DNA of 64,000 nt from Platycnemis pennipes (lineage: Eukaryota > Arthropoda > Insecta > Odonata > Platycnemididae), in NCBI GenBank assembly GCA_933228895.1, contig OW121846.1, positions 7,905,915-7,969,914 on the forward strand, written 5' to 3'. The notes below the pieces were generated by a model. The model was not told where the DNA came from and did no database searches. It was given only the letters and a program-made list of their open reading frames with translations. The position numbers were made by a program, and so were the translations under genes. This document shows, in pieces, positions 54,449 through 64,000 of the stretch (position 1 is the stretch's first letter; every line of letters begins with the position of its first letter).

Positions 54449-57402
54449 ATGGAGTGGACGGAGACCCTGAGGGGAGACCTTCTCGCTTGCCATGCTGCCA
54501 GTGAGCCAAGTCGCAGGGGATACATGGCGAGGATGCACGTGTGAGATGCATCCTGAACATAACCATCTGTCGCAGCAGAATCTGCGCGACTACGCCAATC
54601 ATGTGCGCAAGAAAACGACACCCCAACCGCAAGATCAGAGTAGCACACCACCGGCCAAGGCTCTATCTCCTACCAAGGCAGATGTACCTCCTACTGCCGG
54701 TGCTCCCGCCGAACTTTCGGCGAAGGGAGACGAGCTGAAGGCCGATTCTGATCTGCTTCAGCGGTTGGAAAACACGATAAGCTACGATGAGACGACTACC
54801 AGGCAGAGAAATATTCATCATAAAATTTCTCTGCGGGACAAACAGCTGTCCCAGTTGAATGGCATCGTAGATATGATCCTGACCGAAACGAGTAGCCTCT
54901 GGGAAATAGACTGCGTGGTATATGCTGCCGCCACACTGTTGGCATCTCCCCGAGTGCCTGCCACTTGGGAGACTAAAGCAGCAAACAGGCTTAAACAGCT
55001 TAATGCCAAAATCACGCTGGCAAGACAACAGGTGTCGAGATTTCAGTGTGTGATGGATTACCTTTCCTCCGGTCGGGCCTTTATGCCAAAGGTCAAGCGC
55101 ATTGCGCGTGCAATCCGGAGAGACCACCACACACTGAACAAAAGAGTACTGCTTATCCTTAAGCAGCACGAGGTGGATAGAGTGCGGGCACTTACAACGG
55201 CGAGGAAGAAGTTGGTCAAAAGGACCAAGGCCAGGAAAGAGAACTCCACCTTCTCCTTTCAGCCGTCCCGCCTCTTCCGACCCCCTCCACCTGTTGTCCA
55301 AACACCACCATCTGTCCCGGAGGTGGAACGTTTCTGGAAGGACATCTACGAGACTAGGAAGCCATTCAACGAAGGTACTCCAGCTATTGCCCACTTTAAA
55401 GAGTTTAGTGACCGCCACCTAGACGATATGGATCGTCCCATCTCAGTCACGGAAAGTGATGTGAAGAAGGCCTTCTCTGGCAAGAAGAACAAGAAGGCTT
55501 TTGATACCACCTCTCATGAGCTGATTATAGCCATGCTGAGGTACATGAAAGTCCACCCAGAGGTTGTGTCCTGCATCGAACGCCTGTTACCACTATGGAA
55601 GACGCGGTTCGCCATACCATCTGGCAAGAAGACCGTCTAAACGGATTTGGTAACATACCACCGTGGTGTTTTTCAAGGCGATAGCCTCAGTCCCCTCCTG
55701 TTCTGTTTATCTCTCCTCCCACTGTCCGTTCAGTTGAGACGAGGTAGGGGATATATGTGCGGTGTCCCGTCAAAAAGGGAGCATAAGGTCACCCATCTTT
55801 TCTATATGGATGACCTGAAGCTTTATGCTTCAAGCGCGAAAGACCTGTGCCTGGCGTTGGACACCGTACGCAGATACAGTGAGGATATAGGGATGGAATT
55901 CGGATTGGACAAGTGCGCGACCATCCATCTGGCGAAAGGAAAGATTTCAGAAGACCAGGAAGACGTGCAGCTCGTTGACGGAAACGCTATTCGTCTTCTT
56001 GATGAAGATGAAGCGTATGAATATCTTGGCGTCCCCCAGCGCCGGTTGCAGGAGGTGAGAGCAGTGAACGAAAGGCTTGCAGCAAAATACAGGCAGACTC
56101 TCAGGCGAATCTGGAGCTCTGACCTGTCAGGCAAGAACAAAGTTCTTGCGACCAACACCTTCGCGGTTCCAACACTGCTCTACACCTTCGGTTGCATCAA
56201 ATGGAATGTCAACGAGCTGCAAAACCTCGACAGGGGAACGAGGAAAATGATGACCATATACCGCAGTCTTCATCCGAAGTCTTCTGTCGCCAGATTGTAT
56301 CTCCCGAGAAGGCTAGGTGGTAGAGGGCTGATAAGCCTGGAGTGCCTTCATGACAGAGTAGTCCTGAATACGGCTTGCCGCGTGTTCCACAGCACGGACC
56401 CCCTTATGCTGCTCGTGAAGAAACACGAGAGTGTCGGCAAAGGGGCGTTCCTATTCCAGGCGGCGAAAAGGGCTGCAGATGGCCTCGGTTTGGACTTGGA
56501 CCTTACTTCCAGCGGAGAAGAGTGCGAAAAATCAATCTTGTCGCTGGAGGCGGACGTGTTAAAGCTCGAAATAAAGAATGCGGAGCAAAAGATCCTGCTC
56601 CGCAAGCATACCGAGAAGCCCATGCATGGAAGTTTCTAACGAAACTTGGAAACGCATGGGCTATCGAAGGAGCTCACGTTCGCCTTCCTGCGCTCCGCAG
56701 GTCTGAAGTCCGAGACCGAGGGATTCGTGCTTGCGTGCCAGGATGGTGTCATCAACACCCTCGTGTACCGTCGCCTCATCTTTGGGGCAAACGTGACGGA
56801 CACGAGATGCAGAGCGTGCCGAAGGCAGCTGGAGACATTAGGTCATCTACTCTCCGGCTGCAGCTTCTATGCGAAGAACGCATATATAAACTGGCACAAC
56901 TCAGCTCTGCGGGTGTTGTATTACCATCTAAGACACCATTACGGCATAGACGCAAATCCGGTGCTGCCTTACGTCCCTGGAGACATCGAGTCCGTCGTGG
57001 AGAACGATAAGTGTAAGATCTGGTGGAATTATTCCTTCTCCACCTCCAGGCAATTGGAGGCGACGAAGCCTGATATCGTTCTCCTCGACAATCTCTCTCA
57101 TGCCATGTTCGTGATCAAGTTTTCGGCACCGGCCGAAATGAACATGGCAGTGAAGGAGATTGGAAAAAAGGACTAAATATCAAGATCTGCTGTGCAAACT
57201 CTGGCAAATGTACGCAGGCTACTCTGTGAAACTGGTAGTCCTCATCGTGGGCGTGCTTGGTGGTGTCAAGAGCTCACTGGTCGAAAATCTCAAGTGCATC
57301 CCAGCGTGCAGGGCGCGAGCGGATGCACTTGCAAGTGCAATGCAGAAGGCTGTCCTCCTCGGGTCTCTCCGCCTGCTTCGTGCGCATGACCCTAATGCCG
57401 GG
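54449..57402 (+). pseudogene. Dong/R4-type ORF: RT plus restriction-like endonuclease, broken
   Basis: Order along the frame: N-terminal GDLLACHAAS and RRGYMARMHV (54475-54540, before a frameshift), NLRDYANHV, basic linker, VERFWKDIYETRKPFNEGTP (55323), then a 135-codon in-frame gap compared with copy 2 that removes the RT finger motifs, KKAFDTTSHELIIAML (55490), a stop replacing the Tyr of KKTVY (near 55638), GVFQGDSLSPLLFCLSLLPL (55665), LFYMDDLKLYA (YMDD 55803-55814), thumb, a stop at 56637, knuckle CRACRRQLETLGHLLSGC (CX2CX8HX4C, 56818-56871), and KPDIVLLDN...VIKFSAP (57067-57130). In the endonuclease the acidic residue kept in copy 2 (VIEFSAP) is Lys here. A frameshift near 57165 precedes the final KYQDLLCKLWQMYAGYSVKL. 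Protein would act at target-primed reverse transcription; this copy is inactive. Confidence 0.87.
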
Positions 57403-57517
57403 TAGCCACCTATCCACCGGTGGCGGACGTGGCTACCCCTAGGCACGACCCCTCTCGAGTCCCCGGCAATTATGACGGCAACGAAACCTGATGCTAGCCG
57501 GAGACTCGGAGGTGGAT

Positions 57518-57531
57518 GTTACAAAAGTAAC
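57518..57531 (+). terminator. 3'-terminal hairpin of Dong-like copy 1
   Basis: GTTAC-AAAA-GTAAC marks the element's 3' end directly before the AATTAATAATAATAA tract. Copy 2 has the equivalent AGTTAC-GTTATA-GTAACT (59911-59928). It is probably part of the 3' UTR structure recognised by the element's own RT; that role is inferred, and it is not a transcription terminator in the bacterial sense. Confidence 0.6.
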
Positions 57532-57554
57532 AATTAATAATAATAATAAATAAG
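57532..57554. repeat. TAA microsatellite between two Dong-like copies
   Basis: AATTAATAATAATAATAAAT lies between the 3' end of copy 1 and the truncated 5' start of copy 2. Confidence 0.88.
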
Positions 57555-59928
57555 TTGGCCATTCAACAAAGGCACTCCAGCCATTGTACACTTAAAAGAA
57601 TTATGTGACTGCCACCTAGCGAATATGGATCGTCCCATCTCAGTCACAGAAAGTGATGTGAAGAAGGCCTTCTCTGGCAAGAAGAACTTCACTGCTCCCG
57701 GAATGGACACAGTGAATAAATTCTGGTGGAAAAAGTTCCCTTCCACGCACAAACACCTTGCCAGAATCTTCACATCATTCCTTTCAGGTACGGAGCCAAT
57801 TCCGTCCTGGCTGAATGAGGGGCGAACGGCTTTCATACCGAAAAAGGGAGACTTGTCCGATCCAAAGAACTACCACCCTATACCCTGTCTCAACACTGTA
57901 TATAATGCATTCACTTCCATCCTGAACGACCTTATCCTCAGCCACGTCCAACCGGTATGGGTGGAGGTGTACAAGCAGAGGGGCTCGAAGAAAGGTATTG
58001 CGGGATGCAAGGAAAGCCTGCTCATTGATAGGTGTTTGAGCCAGGACACTTGTCAATACAAGCGTAACCTGTCAATGGGCTGGGTGGACTACAAGAAGGC
58101 TTTTGATACCACCTCTCATGAGCTGATTATAGCCATGCTGAGGGACATGAAAATCCACCCAAAGGTTGTGTCCTGCATCGAATGCCTGTTACCAATGTGG
58201 AAGATGTGCTTCACCATACCATCTGGCAAAAAGACTGTCTACATGGATTTGGTAACATACAACGGTGGTGTTTTTCAAGGCAATAGCCTTAGTCCCCTCC
58301 TGTTCTGTTTATCTCTCCTCCCACTGTCCGTTGAGTTGAGATGAGGTTATATATATATTGAGTTGAGATGAGTTGAGGGATATATGTGCCGTGTCCTGTC
58401 AAAAAGGGAGCATAAGGTCACCCATCTTTTCTATACGGATGACTTGAAGCTTTATGCTTCAAGTGTGTAAGACCTGCACTTGGCATTGGACACTATACGC
58501 AGATACAGTGAGGATATAGAGATGGAATTCAGATTAGACAAGTGCGCGACCATCCATCTGGTGAAAGGAAACATTTCAGAAGACCAGGGAGATGTGCAGC
58601 TTGTTGATGAAAACGCTATTTGTCATCTTGATGATGACGAAGCATATGGATATCCAGCGCCGGATGCAGGAGGTGAGAGCAGTGAAGGAAAGGCTTACAG
58701 CCAAATACAGGCAGACTCTCAGGCAAATCTAGAGCTCTGACCTGTCTGATTAGAACAAGGTTCTTGCGACCAACAACTTCACGGTTCCGACACTGCTCTA
58801 CACCTTCGGTTGCATCAAATGGAATGTCAACAAACTGCAAAGCATAGACAGGGGAACGAGGAAAATGATGACCATTTATCATAGTCTTCATCCGAAGTCT
58901 TCCGTCGCCAGGTTGTATCTCCTGAGAAATCTAGGTGGTAGAGGGCTGAGAAGCCTGGAGTGCCTTCATGACAGAGTAGTCCTCAATACGGCGTGCCGCA
59001 TGTTCCACAGCACAGACCCCCTTATGCTGCTCGTAAAAAAACACGTGTGTGTCAGCAAAGGAGCGTTCCTATTCCAGGCGGCGAAAAGGGCAGCAGACGG
59101 CCTTGGTTTGAACTTGGACCTTACTTCCAGCGGAGAAGCATGCAACAAATCAATCTTGTTGCTGAAGGTGGACGTGTTGAAGCTCGAAATAAAGATTGCG
59201 GAACAAAAGACCCTGCTCCACAAGCGTGCCGAGAAGCCCATGCATGGAAATCTTTATCGAAACTTGGAAACGCATGGGCTATCGATGGAGCTCACGTTCC
59301 CCTTCCTGCACTCCGCAGGTCTGAAGTCTGAAACCGAGCTGCCTTATGCCCCAGGAGACATCAAGTCCATCGTGGAGAACAATAAGCGTAAGATCTGGAG
59401 GAATTATTCCTTCTCCACCACCAGGCAGTTGGAGGTGACGAAGCCTGATATCATTCTCATCGACAATCTCTCACATGCCATGTTTGTGATCGAGTTTTCA
59501 GCACCGGCCGAAATGAACATGGCAGCGAAGGGGATTGAATAAAGGACTAAATATCAAGATCTGCTGTGTGAACTCCAGCAAATGTACGTGGGCTACTCTG
59601 TGAAACTGGTAGTCCTCATCGTGGGCATGCTTGGTCGTGTCAAGAGCTCACTGGTTGAGAATCGCAAGTGCATCCCAGCATGCAGGGCATGAGCAGATGC
59701 AGCCTTCTGCATTGCAGGTGCATTGCAAGTGCAATGCAAAAGGCTGTCCTTCTCAGGTCCCTCCGCCTGCTTCGTGCGCATGACCCTAATGCTGGGTAAC
59801 CACCTATCCGACAGTTGCGGACGTGGCTACCCTTAGGCATGACCCCTCTCGAGTCTCTGGCAATTATGATGTCAACAAAACCTGATGCTAGCCTGAGACT
59901 CGGAGGAGGAAGTTACGTTATAGTAACT
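57555..59928 (+). mobile_element. Dong/R4-clade LINE, 5'-truncated tandem copy (copy 2)
   Basis: Begins at GCCATTCAACAAAGGC, equivalent to about position 55363 in copy 1, and runs to the same 3' hairpin. It retains the RT fingers missing from copy 1 (FWWKKFPSTHKHLARIF, NEGRTAFIPKKGDL, 57720-57860; GSKKGIAGC, 57985), then GVFQGNSLSPLLFCLSLLPL (58270). It next has a frame break around a TATATATA/GAGTTGAGATGA slippage tract (58335-58385), LFYTDDLKLYA (58428-58460, where YMDD has become YTDD), thumb, and the endonuclease end with KPDIILIDN and VIEFSAP (59440-59500). About 240 bp including the zinc knuckle are deleted at 59339. Not functional. Confidence 0.85.
58340..58385. repeat. Local slippage duplication in Dong-like copy 2
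   Basis: GAGTTGAGATGAGGTTATAT is followed by another GAGTTGAGATGAG and AGGGATATATG; copy 1 has only GTTGAGACGAGGTAGGGGAT here. The duplication breaks the RT reading frame. Confidence 0.8.
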
Positions 59929-59929
59929 A

Positions 59930-60254
59930 ATTAAATATAATAATTTAAACATTTATGTATTTCACTCCAAAGAGATACCAAAATAATAAAATAAATAGAA
60001 AAGAGAGTGAAATTAGGCACCACAGCAGGAAAGTTCCTGTGTTGGGGTTGCCATTCCTTGGATATTGCGTTTTTCGGCAGTTACATAAAAATTAATAAAA
60101 TAAAATGCAAAGGGTTATTCAACTAAACACCAATTGTGTCCTTACACAATATGGAAATATCATCTTATCCCATATATGTTACAATTAATTTACAGTTACA
60201 TATGTCACAGTTAATTACAATTTCAATTAATAGAATACAATGCATATAGCGAGA
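59930..60254. other. AT-rich spacer between Dong-like copy 2 and piggyBac copy 2
   Basis: No coding text. The word GCAAAGGGTTATTC at 60106 vaguely resembles a piggyBac end, but no TTAA duplication was confirmed. Confidence 0.4.
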
Positions 60255-61910
60255 GAAGTGGACAGAGATGACACAGTGTCCAAGCTCTTCAGATAAAGCG
60301 GAGGAATTGCTTGAATGTGCCAGTTCTGGTGATAGTGATATATAAGAGGATAATACTCCCAGCGTCAGTGATACAATAGGTGATAATGGACTCTGCTCTA
60401 AATGGGAACATTCATTGCATTACGAAGATCCACATGCTTTTGTTGGAGGAAAGGAGCCAAAGCATGACTTACCCATAGGATCGAATGAATTAGATTATTT
60501 GAAATGCATGTTAGGAGGTGACGGTTTTTTCACAGAATTTTAACAAAAGTTAATAAACATTCAGAATACATCCAACGATGTGCAGGAAAAATAGATAGGC
60601 ATTGGGTTGAAGTTACTTATGAGGAAATTAGGGTGTATTTGGATGTATTGGCATATAGGGGGGTATTTGATCGGCCAGAGAGAGAAGACTATTCGATAAG
60701 TCTGGAAATAGACTGTCCCCAAATTGGATAATCCATGAGTTACAATAGGTTTACAGGCATAACAAAATATTTCCATGTAAGTGATATCACAAAAGAGAAG
60801 CAGGAAATTGATGTTGGTTTTGATATACTTCAAAAGGTGAAACCAATATTAGACATTTTAGATACGTTCAATACAAAATACCAGCCAGGTCAAGAGTTAG
60901 CTGTAGATGAAGCAATGGTGGAATTTAAAGGATGCCACCATATAAAACAGTACGACAAATCAAAGCCAGCAAAATGGGGTTTAATAATTTGGGTATTGGA
61001 AATTCCGAGTGGTTATGTTTTAGAAGGAAATTATATTTGGGCAAAAAAGAGAGTAGAAATAATAAAATGCTGCAGGGAAGCAAAGTTGTGGTGAATTTAC
61101 TTTTAGCACTGAAAAGCACCTTGGTAGATACCACCATGTGGGTATATTTTGACAGTTTTTTCCAGTGTTTCTTCAATGAAAGAACTTAAGAAAAACAAAA
61201 CTTATTCTTGCACTACCACTCGATCATCACGTAAAGAATGGCCAGTCAAATTAAAAAATCACAAAAGTCTAAAACTTAAATGAAGAGAAAGTAAAATTTT
61301 ACTAAGTGCTGAAGTGACAGCCACTGTCTGGCATGACAGGCAAGACATTTGTGTTCTTTAAACAAACTGTGATCCAAACATGCGTGTGATGGTTCCCAGG
61401 AAAACAGGCCTGGTAATAAACAGATTCTTATCCCATGCCCAGAACAATAAGGTATAACAGATTTATGGGTGGAGTTGATAGAGCCGATCAAAATAGGTCT
61501 TACTATGATTTTGGAAGGAAGACAAAGAAGTGGGAGAAATATCTTTTCATGTTTGGAGTAAACACAGCCAATGTAAATAGTTACATATTTTATAAAGAAA
61601 CAAATGCTCCCTCAACCTCAAGGCATGGAATAAAACAAAAATATTTTCATCTAGCTCTATACAAGCAGATGATAGGGAACTACTCCTCTTGCAAGATATT
61701 AGGCCGCAAAAGAACCTACGCTTGTGCCAATAGTTTTCCGGAGACTCCCCACCAACTTATGAAAGTTGACGGAAGAAAAAGAGTCTTGTGTTTGCTGTTG
61801 TGCCCAAAAAAGGAAGTCAAGAGCTGAAAGGAGTGTAGAGATCTCTTGGAAAGGTCTTCAATGTGATTTACCATTGTGTAAAGTTGAATGTTACTTAAAG
61901 CACCACATAT
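60255..61910 (+). pseudogene. piggyBac-family transposase remnant (copy 2)
   Basis: Plus strand: MSYNRFTGITKYFHVSD (60735), QELAVDEAMVEFKGCHHIKQ then KPAKWGLIIWVLEIPSGYVL (60890-61025), the piggyBac block with the first catalytic Asp (VDEAM). After a gap follow YNRFMGGVDRADQNRSYYDF and WEKYLFMFGVNTANVNSYIF (61450-61590), carrying the last catalytic Asp, and a Cys-rich tail CVCCCAQKRKS...CDLPLCKVECYLKHH (61780-61905), comparable to the cysteine-rich DNA-binding tail of piggyBac proteins. The middle, including the second catalytic Asp region (61080-61430), is damaged, and the N-terminus is in several frames. Sequence differs from copy 1 at 46.8-48.5 kb, so it is a different family. Confidence 0.85.
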
Positions 61911-62494
61911 AAGTCGTTGAAGAAATGGAGGCCAGCAATAAACCATAAGCTATGAATCTGGAGGTATGTCTACTAGTTTTAACCATACATTTCTAATAAA
62001 AATCAGTTCTAAATCTGATGAACGGGTTTCAAAATTCATGGATCATATTTAGAGATGTGAACTTAGGAGCACTGCCGATGCCACTTGGGAATTAATAGGC
62101 CAAGAGCTGGGGATAGTGGGAATTTAAATTCGGCGAGAAGACAAAGAACACCATTCGGCTGCTTTTGGCCAACTTAGGAGGGAGAGGGTTAACACAACTT
62201 CACTTTAGGATCCCTTGGGATCAGGCTGTTATCACAATCTTTAAGTGGCATTACACACAACAGAAGATGTAGGCTAACATTCATACCATGGAAATTTACA
62301 CATGGAAACATGGAAAGCCACAGAAATTTACAGAAAAAATTATGATTCAAAGGCCATTGAGATAACAAAGGAATTCTGGTAAGAAGTGGAAATAGAGACA
62401 GGAAACCTTTCTAGGAAAACACTTCGGTTTGATATTGCTCATGATTCTTGAGAACTCCCAGATAACACTAACGATATCAGAGAAATAATTAACA

Positions 62495-62600
62495 CTAGGG
62501 ATGTGCGAGTACTCGAAAAGTCGAGTCGAATCGAGTAGTTGGTACTCGACTCGAGCACTCGAGTATTTTTACGAAAGTCGAGTCGAGTCGAGTAGTTTTT
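62495..62600. mobile_element. hAT-like terminal fragment with TCGAGT arrays
   Basis: CTAGGGATGTGCGAGTACTC opens a run of TCGAGT/ACTCGA palindromes, a pattern I associate with hAT nonautonomous termini (TAGGGATG... start). No opposite terminus is seen. Confidence 0.5.
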
Positions 62601-62677
62601 GTCGACGGAGCCGCCAAGGCCAATAGGTTCAGAAATCTGCCGACAGGAAGCGCTATCATCAAAATCGAGTAAACCTC

Positions 62678-62817
62678 TGGTTACACGGTAGATAACACGT
62701 ACGAACATGTACTTACGTACGTTCATTTACATTTGCGTGAATGGTTTCATGTACGTTTACGTGAACGGATTCATGTACGTTTGCGTGAACGAATGGATGA
62801 ATTGGTGGTTACACGGT
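62678..62817. repeat. 12-bp direct repeats flanking a CGTACG-rich tandem array
   Basis: TGGTTACACGGT occurs at 62678-62689 and again at 62806-62817. Between them is an array of about 24-bp units (GCGTGAATGGTTTCATGTAC, GTGAACGGATTCATGTAC and GTGAACGAATGG) after a CGTACGAACATGTACTTACG palindrome. Confidence 0.7.
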
Positions 62818-62827
62818 CCATGAAACC

Positions 62828-62925
62828 GCAATGTACCGTATTCCTCCGAATATAGCTAGACCCCCCCTTTTTGGCCGAAATATTCGCGGAAAAAGTCTGG
62901 GGTGGGGGACTATATTTGAGCTCAA
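62828..62925. mobile_element. Terminal fragment of a DNA element (TATTCCTCCGAATATAGC)
   Basis: CCGTATTCCTCCGAATATAG followed by CTAGACCCCCC resembles the end of a common arthropod nonautonomous DNA element, with a partially inverted GGGGGACTATATTTGAG at 62905. I have only family-level recall for this, and no second end was found. Confidence 0.35.
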
Positions 62926-62929
62926 AGCA

Positions 62930-64000
62930 CCTATAATGTCCGTTGTAAAATTCCATCCCCTGAGTTTGAAGGTTTAGATCACAAAAATGAGTAGTTCAAT
63001 TTTAAAATAAAGTATATCGAACTAATTCTTGTTTATTTATACGTTTAATAATGTCAAAAATATATTTTTAGCTTGTTATATTAATTAATTTTTCGACTGA
63101 GACAGATAAAAACGCCGGATATTATTCAAGTTCCGGGAAGCAAGTTTTACGCCCACTTGAAGATACACATGAAAAGGCACTTCTCTTTTCTTCGCATAAG
63201 ATATGGAACATATATTTACCTTAGACTAAACAAAGTTTAAAATAGATTACTCAGTTACTAATTACGTAATGAATAATATTTTAAAATGCGCTATCTCAGC
63301 ATGCGGAAGTCGGAAATTTAGTTCGTTTTGATGGTATTCTTCGTGTTTGAAAACTAAGAACGTGTAAAATGACTTAATAAATTGGGAGAATTAGATATGC
63401 TTTCAACGTGTATATATTTATTTCGGAAAGCGAGCTCCACGCGACAGGACTTTTGGCCTGGAGAGATAAGCTGCTCGAGGTTGTCAAGTTGCAAGCTACC
63501 GTAGGTACCGCGCGCACCAAACACCACGCGAGAAAATTTCTCTAGTATGCACAGGAAAAATATCCTTGCCTATGCTTGAATAAAAGTTTATAAAGTGCAG
63601 TATTCACCAAAATAAAATCAGCGATAAGAGAGATAGCTTTTGTCCCCACATTTCTCGGCTTCTCGACGAAAGAAACAAATTGCATTTTAAATTATCTTCA
63701 ACTCCGTCTCCAAAATCTTTGCGCGAGGAGGCATAATGACGGTATGCTTCCAAAGATACCGTCAGTTCTTAAACTGACACTTACTTGCATTCTTAAAGGC
63801 GATACTTTTTTCCGCTATTGTCGAGTCCTCATGACTCATTCACAGCGATAGGCGATCTGCTTGCAGCAGATGATTCCACGCGCGCGCTACCTTTCCAAGC
63901 ATGCTCTGGACATAAGAGCGCGCTATTATAGCCGAAAATAAATATATATCGATATCAAATAATCAACGAATTCTACTGAGATTTCATAAGTGGATGAATA
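62930..64000. other. Right edge, nothing recognised
   Basis: AT-rich DNA without coding or repeat-terminus signals I can support; the upstream exons of the CACNA2D-like gene are not in it. Confidence 0.45.

Larger units (their letters stand above)
54232..57532 (+). mobile_element. Dong/R4-clade non-LTR retrotransposon, full-span copy with internal deletion (copy 1)
   Basis: Starts at GGGGTCAAAAACGG and ends at a short hairpin GTTAC-AAAA-GTAAC (57518-57531), with TAA microsatellite on both sides. A 5' UTR of about 200 bp precedes the frame MEWTETLRGDLLACHAAS. The single ORF carries RT with YMDD, a CCHC knuckle and a restriction-like endonuclease at the C-terminus, the layout of R2/R4-type elements; Dong elements are known to favour TAA repeats. 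Copies 2 and 3 in this window are relatives. Confidence 0.87.

Noticed and set aside
55663..56158. Long antisense frames across the Dong-like ORFs (also 54663-55418)
   Set aside because: They are shadows of a GC-rich coding frame on the plus strand; the plus frame carries the RT and endonuclease motifs.

Overview
This window is eukaryotic nuclear DNA, almost certainly from an arthropod genome and probably from an insect with a large, repeat-rich genome. The evidence is the low gene density, spliced coding exons with GT/AG borders, and wall-to-wall LINE, Tigger/pogo, piggyBac, hAT and Penelope-type remnants. There are no bacterial-style operons, tRNA or rRNA genes, or CRISPR arrays. The species is not identified.

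The only host gene I can support is on the minus strand. It is the last five exons of a voltage-gated calcium channel alpha-2/delta subunit (CACNA2D / straightjacket family): 51286-51123, 35697-35447, 21732-21467, 18074-17998 and 17732-17601 (stop). All exon phases join into one 295-residue C-terminal reading frame. It ends in a CACNA2D-like Cys-Gly motif and a hydrophobic tail typical of a GPI-anchored protein. Its introns (15.4, 13.7, 3.4 and 0.27 kb) hold much of the mobile DNA. Upstream exons must lie beyond the right edge.

Left third (1-17.6 kb): a 1.6-kb Tigger-like element (272-1909), an RT fragment, a hAT remnant, several CR1/L2-type LINE pieces in both orientations inside a large inverted repeat (4640-5375 against 8690-9235), an RTE-like fragment, an unclassified repeat ORF (10.9-12.15 kb) and a 5'-truncated Dong/R4-type LINE (12.15-13.9 kb, minus) split by a 532-bp element with an AT target duplication. 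Then comes the 3' end of the calcium-channel gene.

Middle (18-51 kb, introns): a second copy of the 1.6-kb Tigger; several elements sharing CCCANNYAGCM termini, each with its own array of short palindromic words; a LINE whose RT is split by a 698-bp element with a 3-bp TCA duplication; a four-level nest at 29.5-34.2 kb, dated by an empty-site copy at 45.4-45.8 kb; a LINE broken by two different Tigger elements (36.4-45.4 kb); and a degenerate piggyBac.

Right (51-64 kb): a Penelope-like fragment, then two tandem Dong/R4-clade LINEs lying in TAA microsatellite, a second degenerate piggyBac, and terminal fragments of further DNA elements. Every transposon gene seen is broken. The most promising undescribed signal is the CCCANNYAGCM group with element-specific palindromic subterminal arrays; one member (23369-26886) also carries splice-bordered, gene-like exons.
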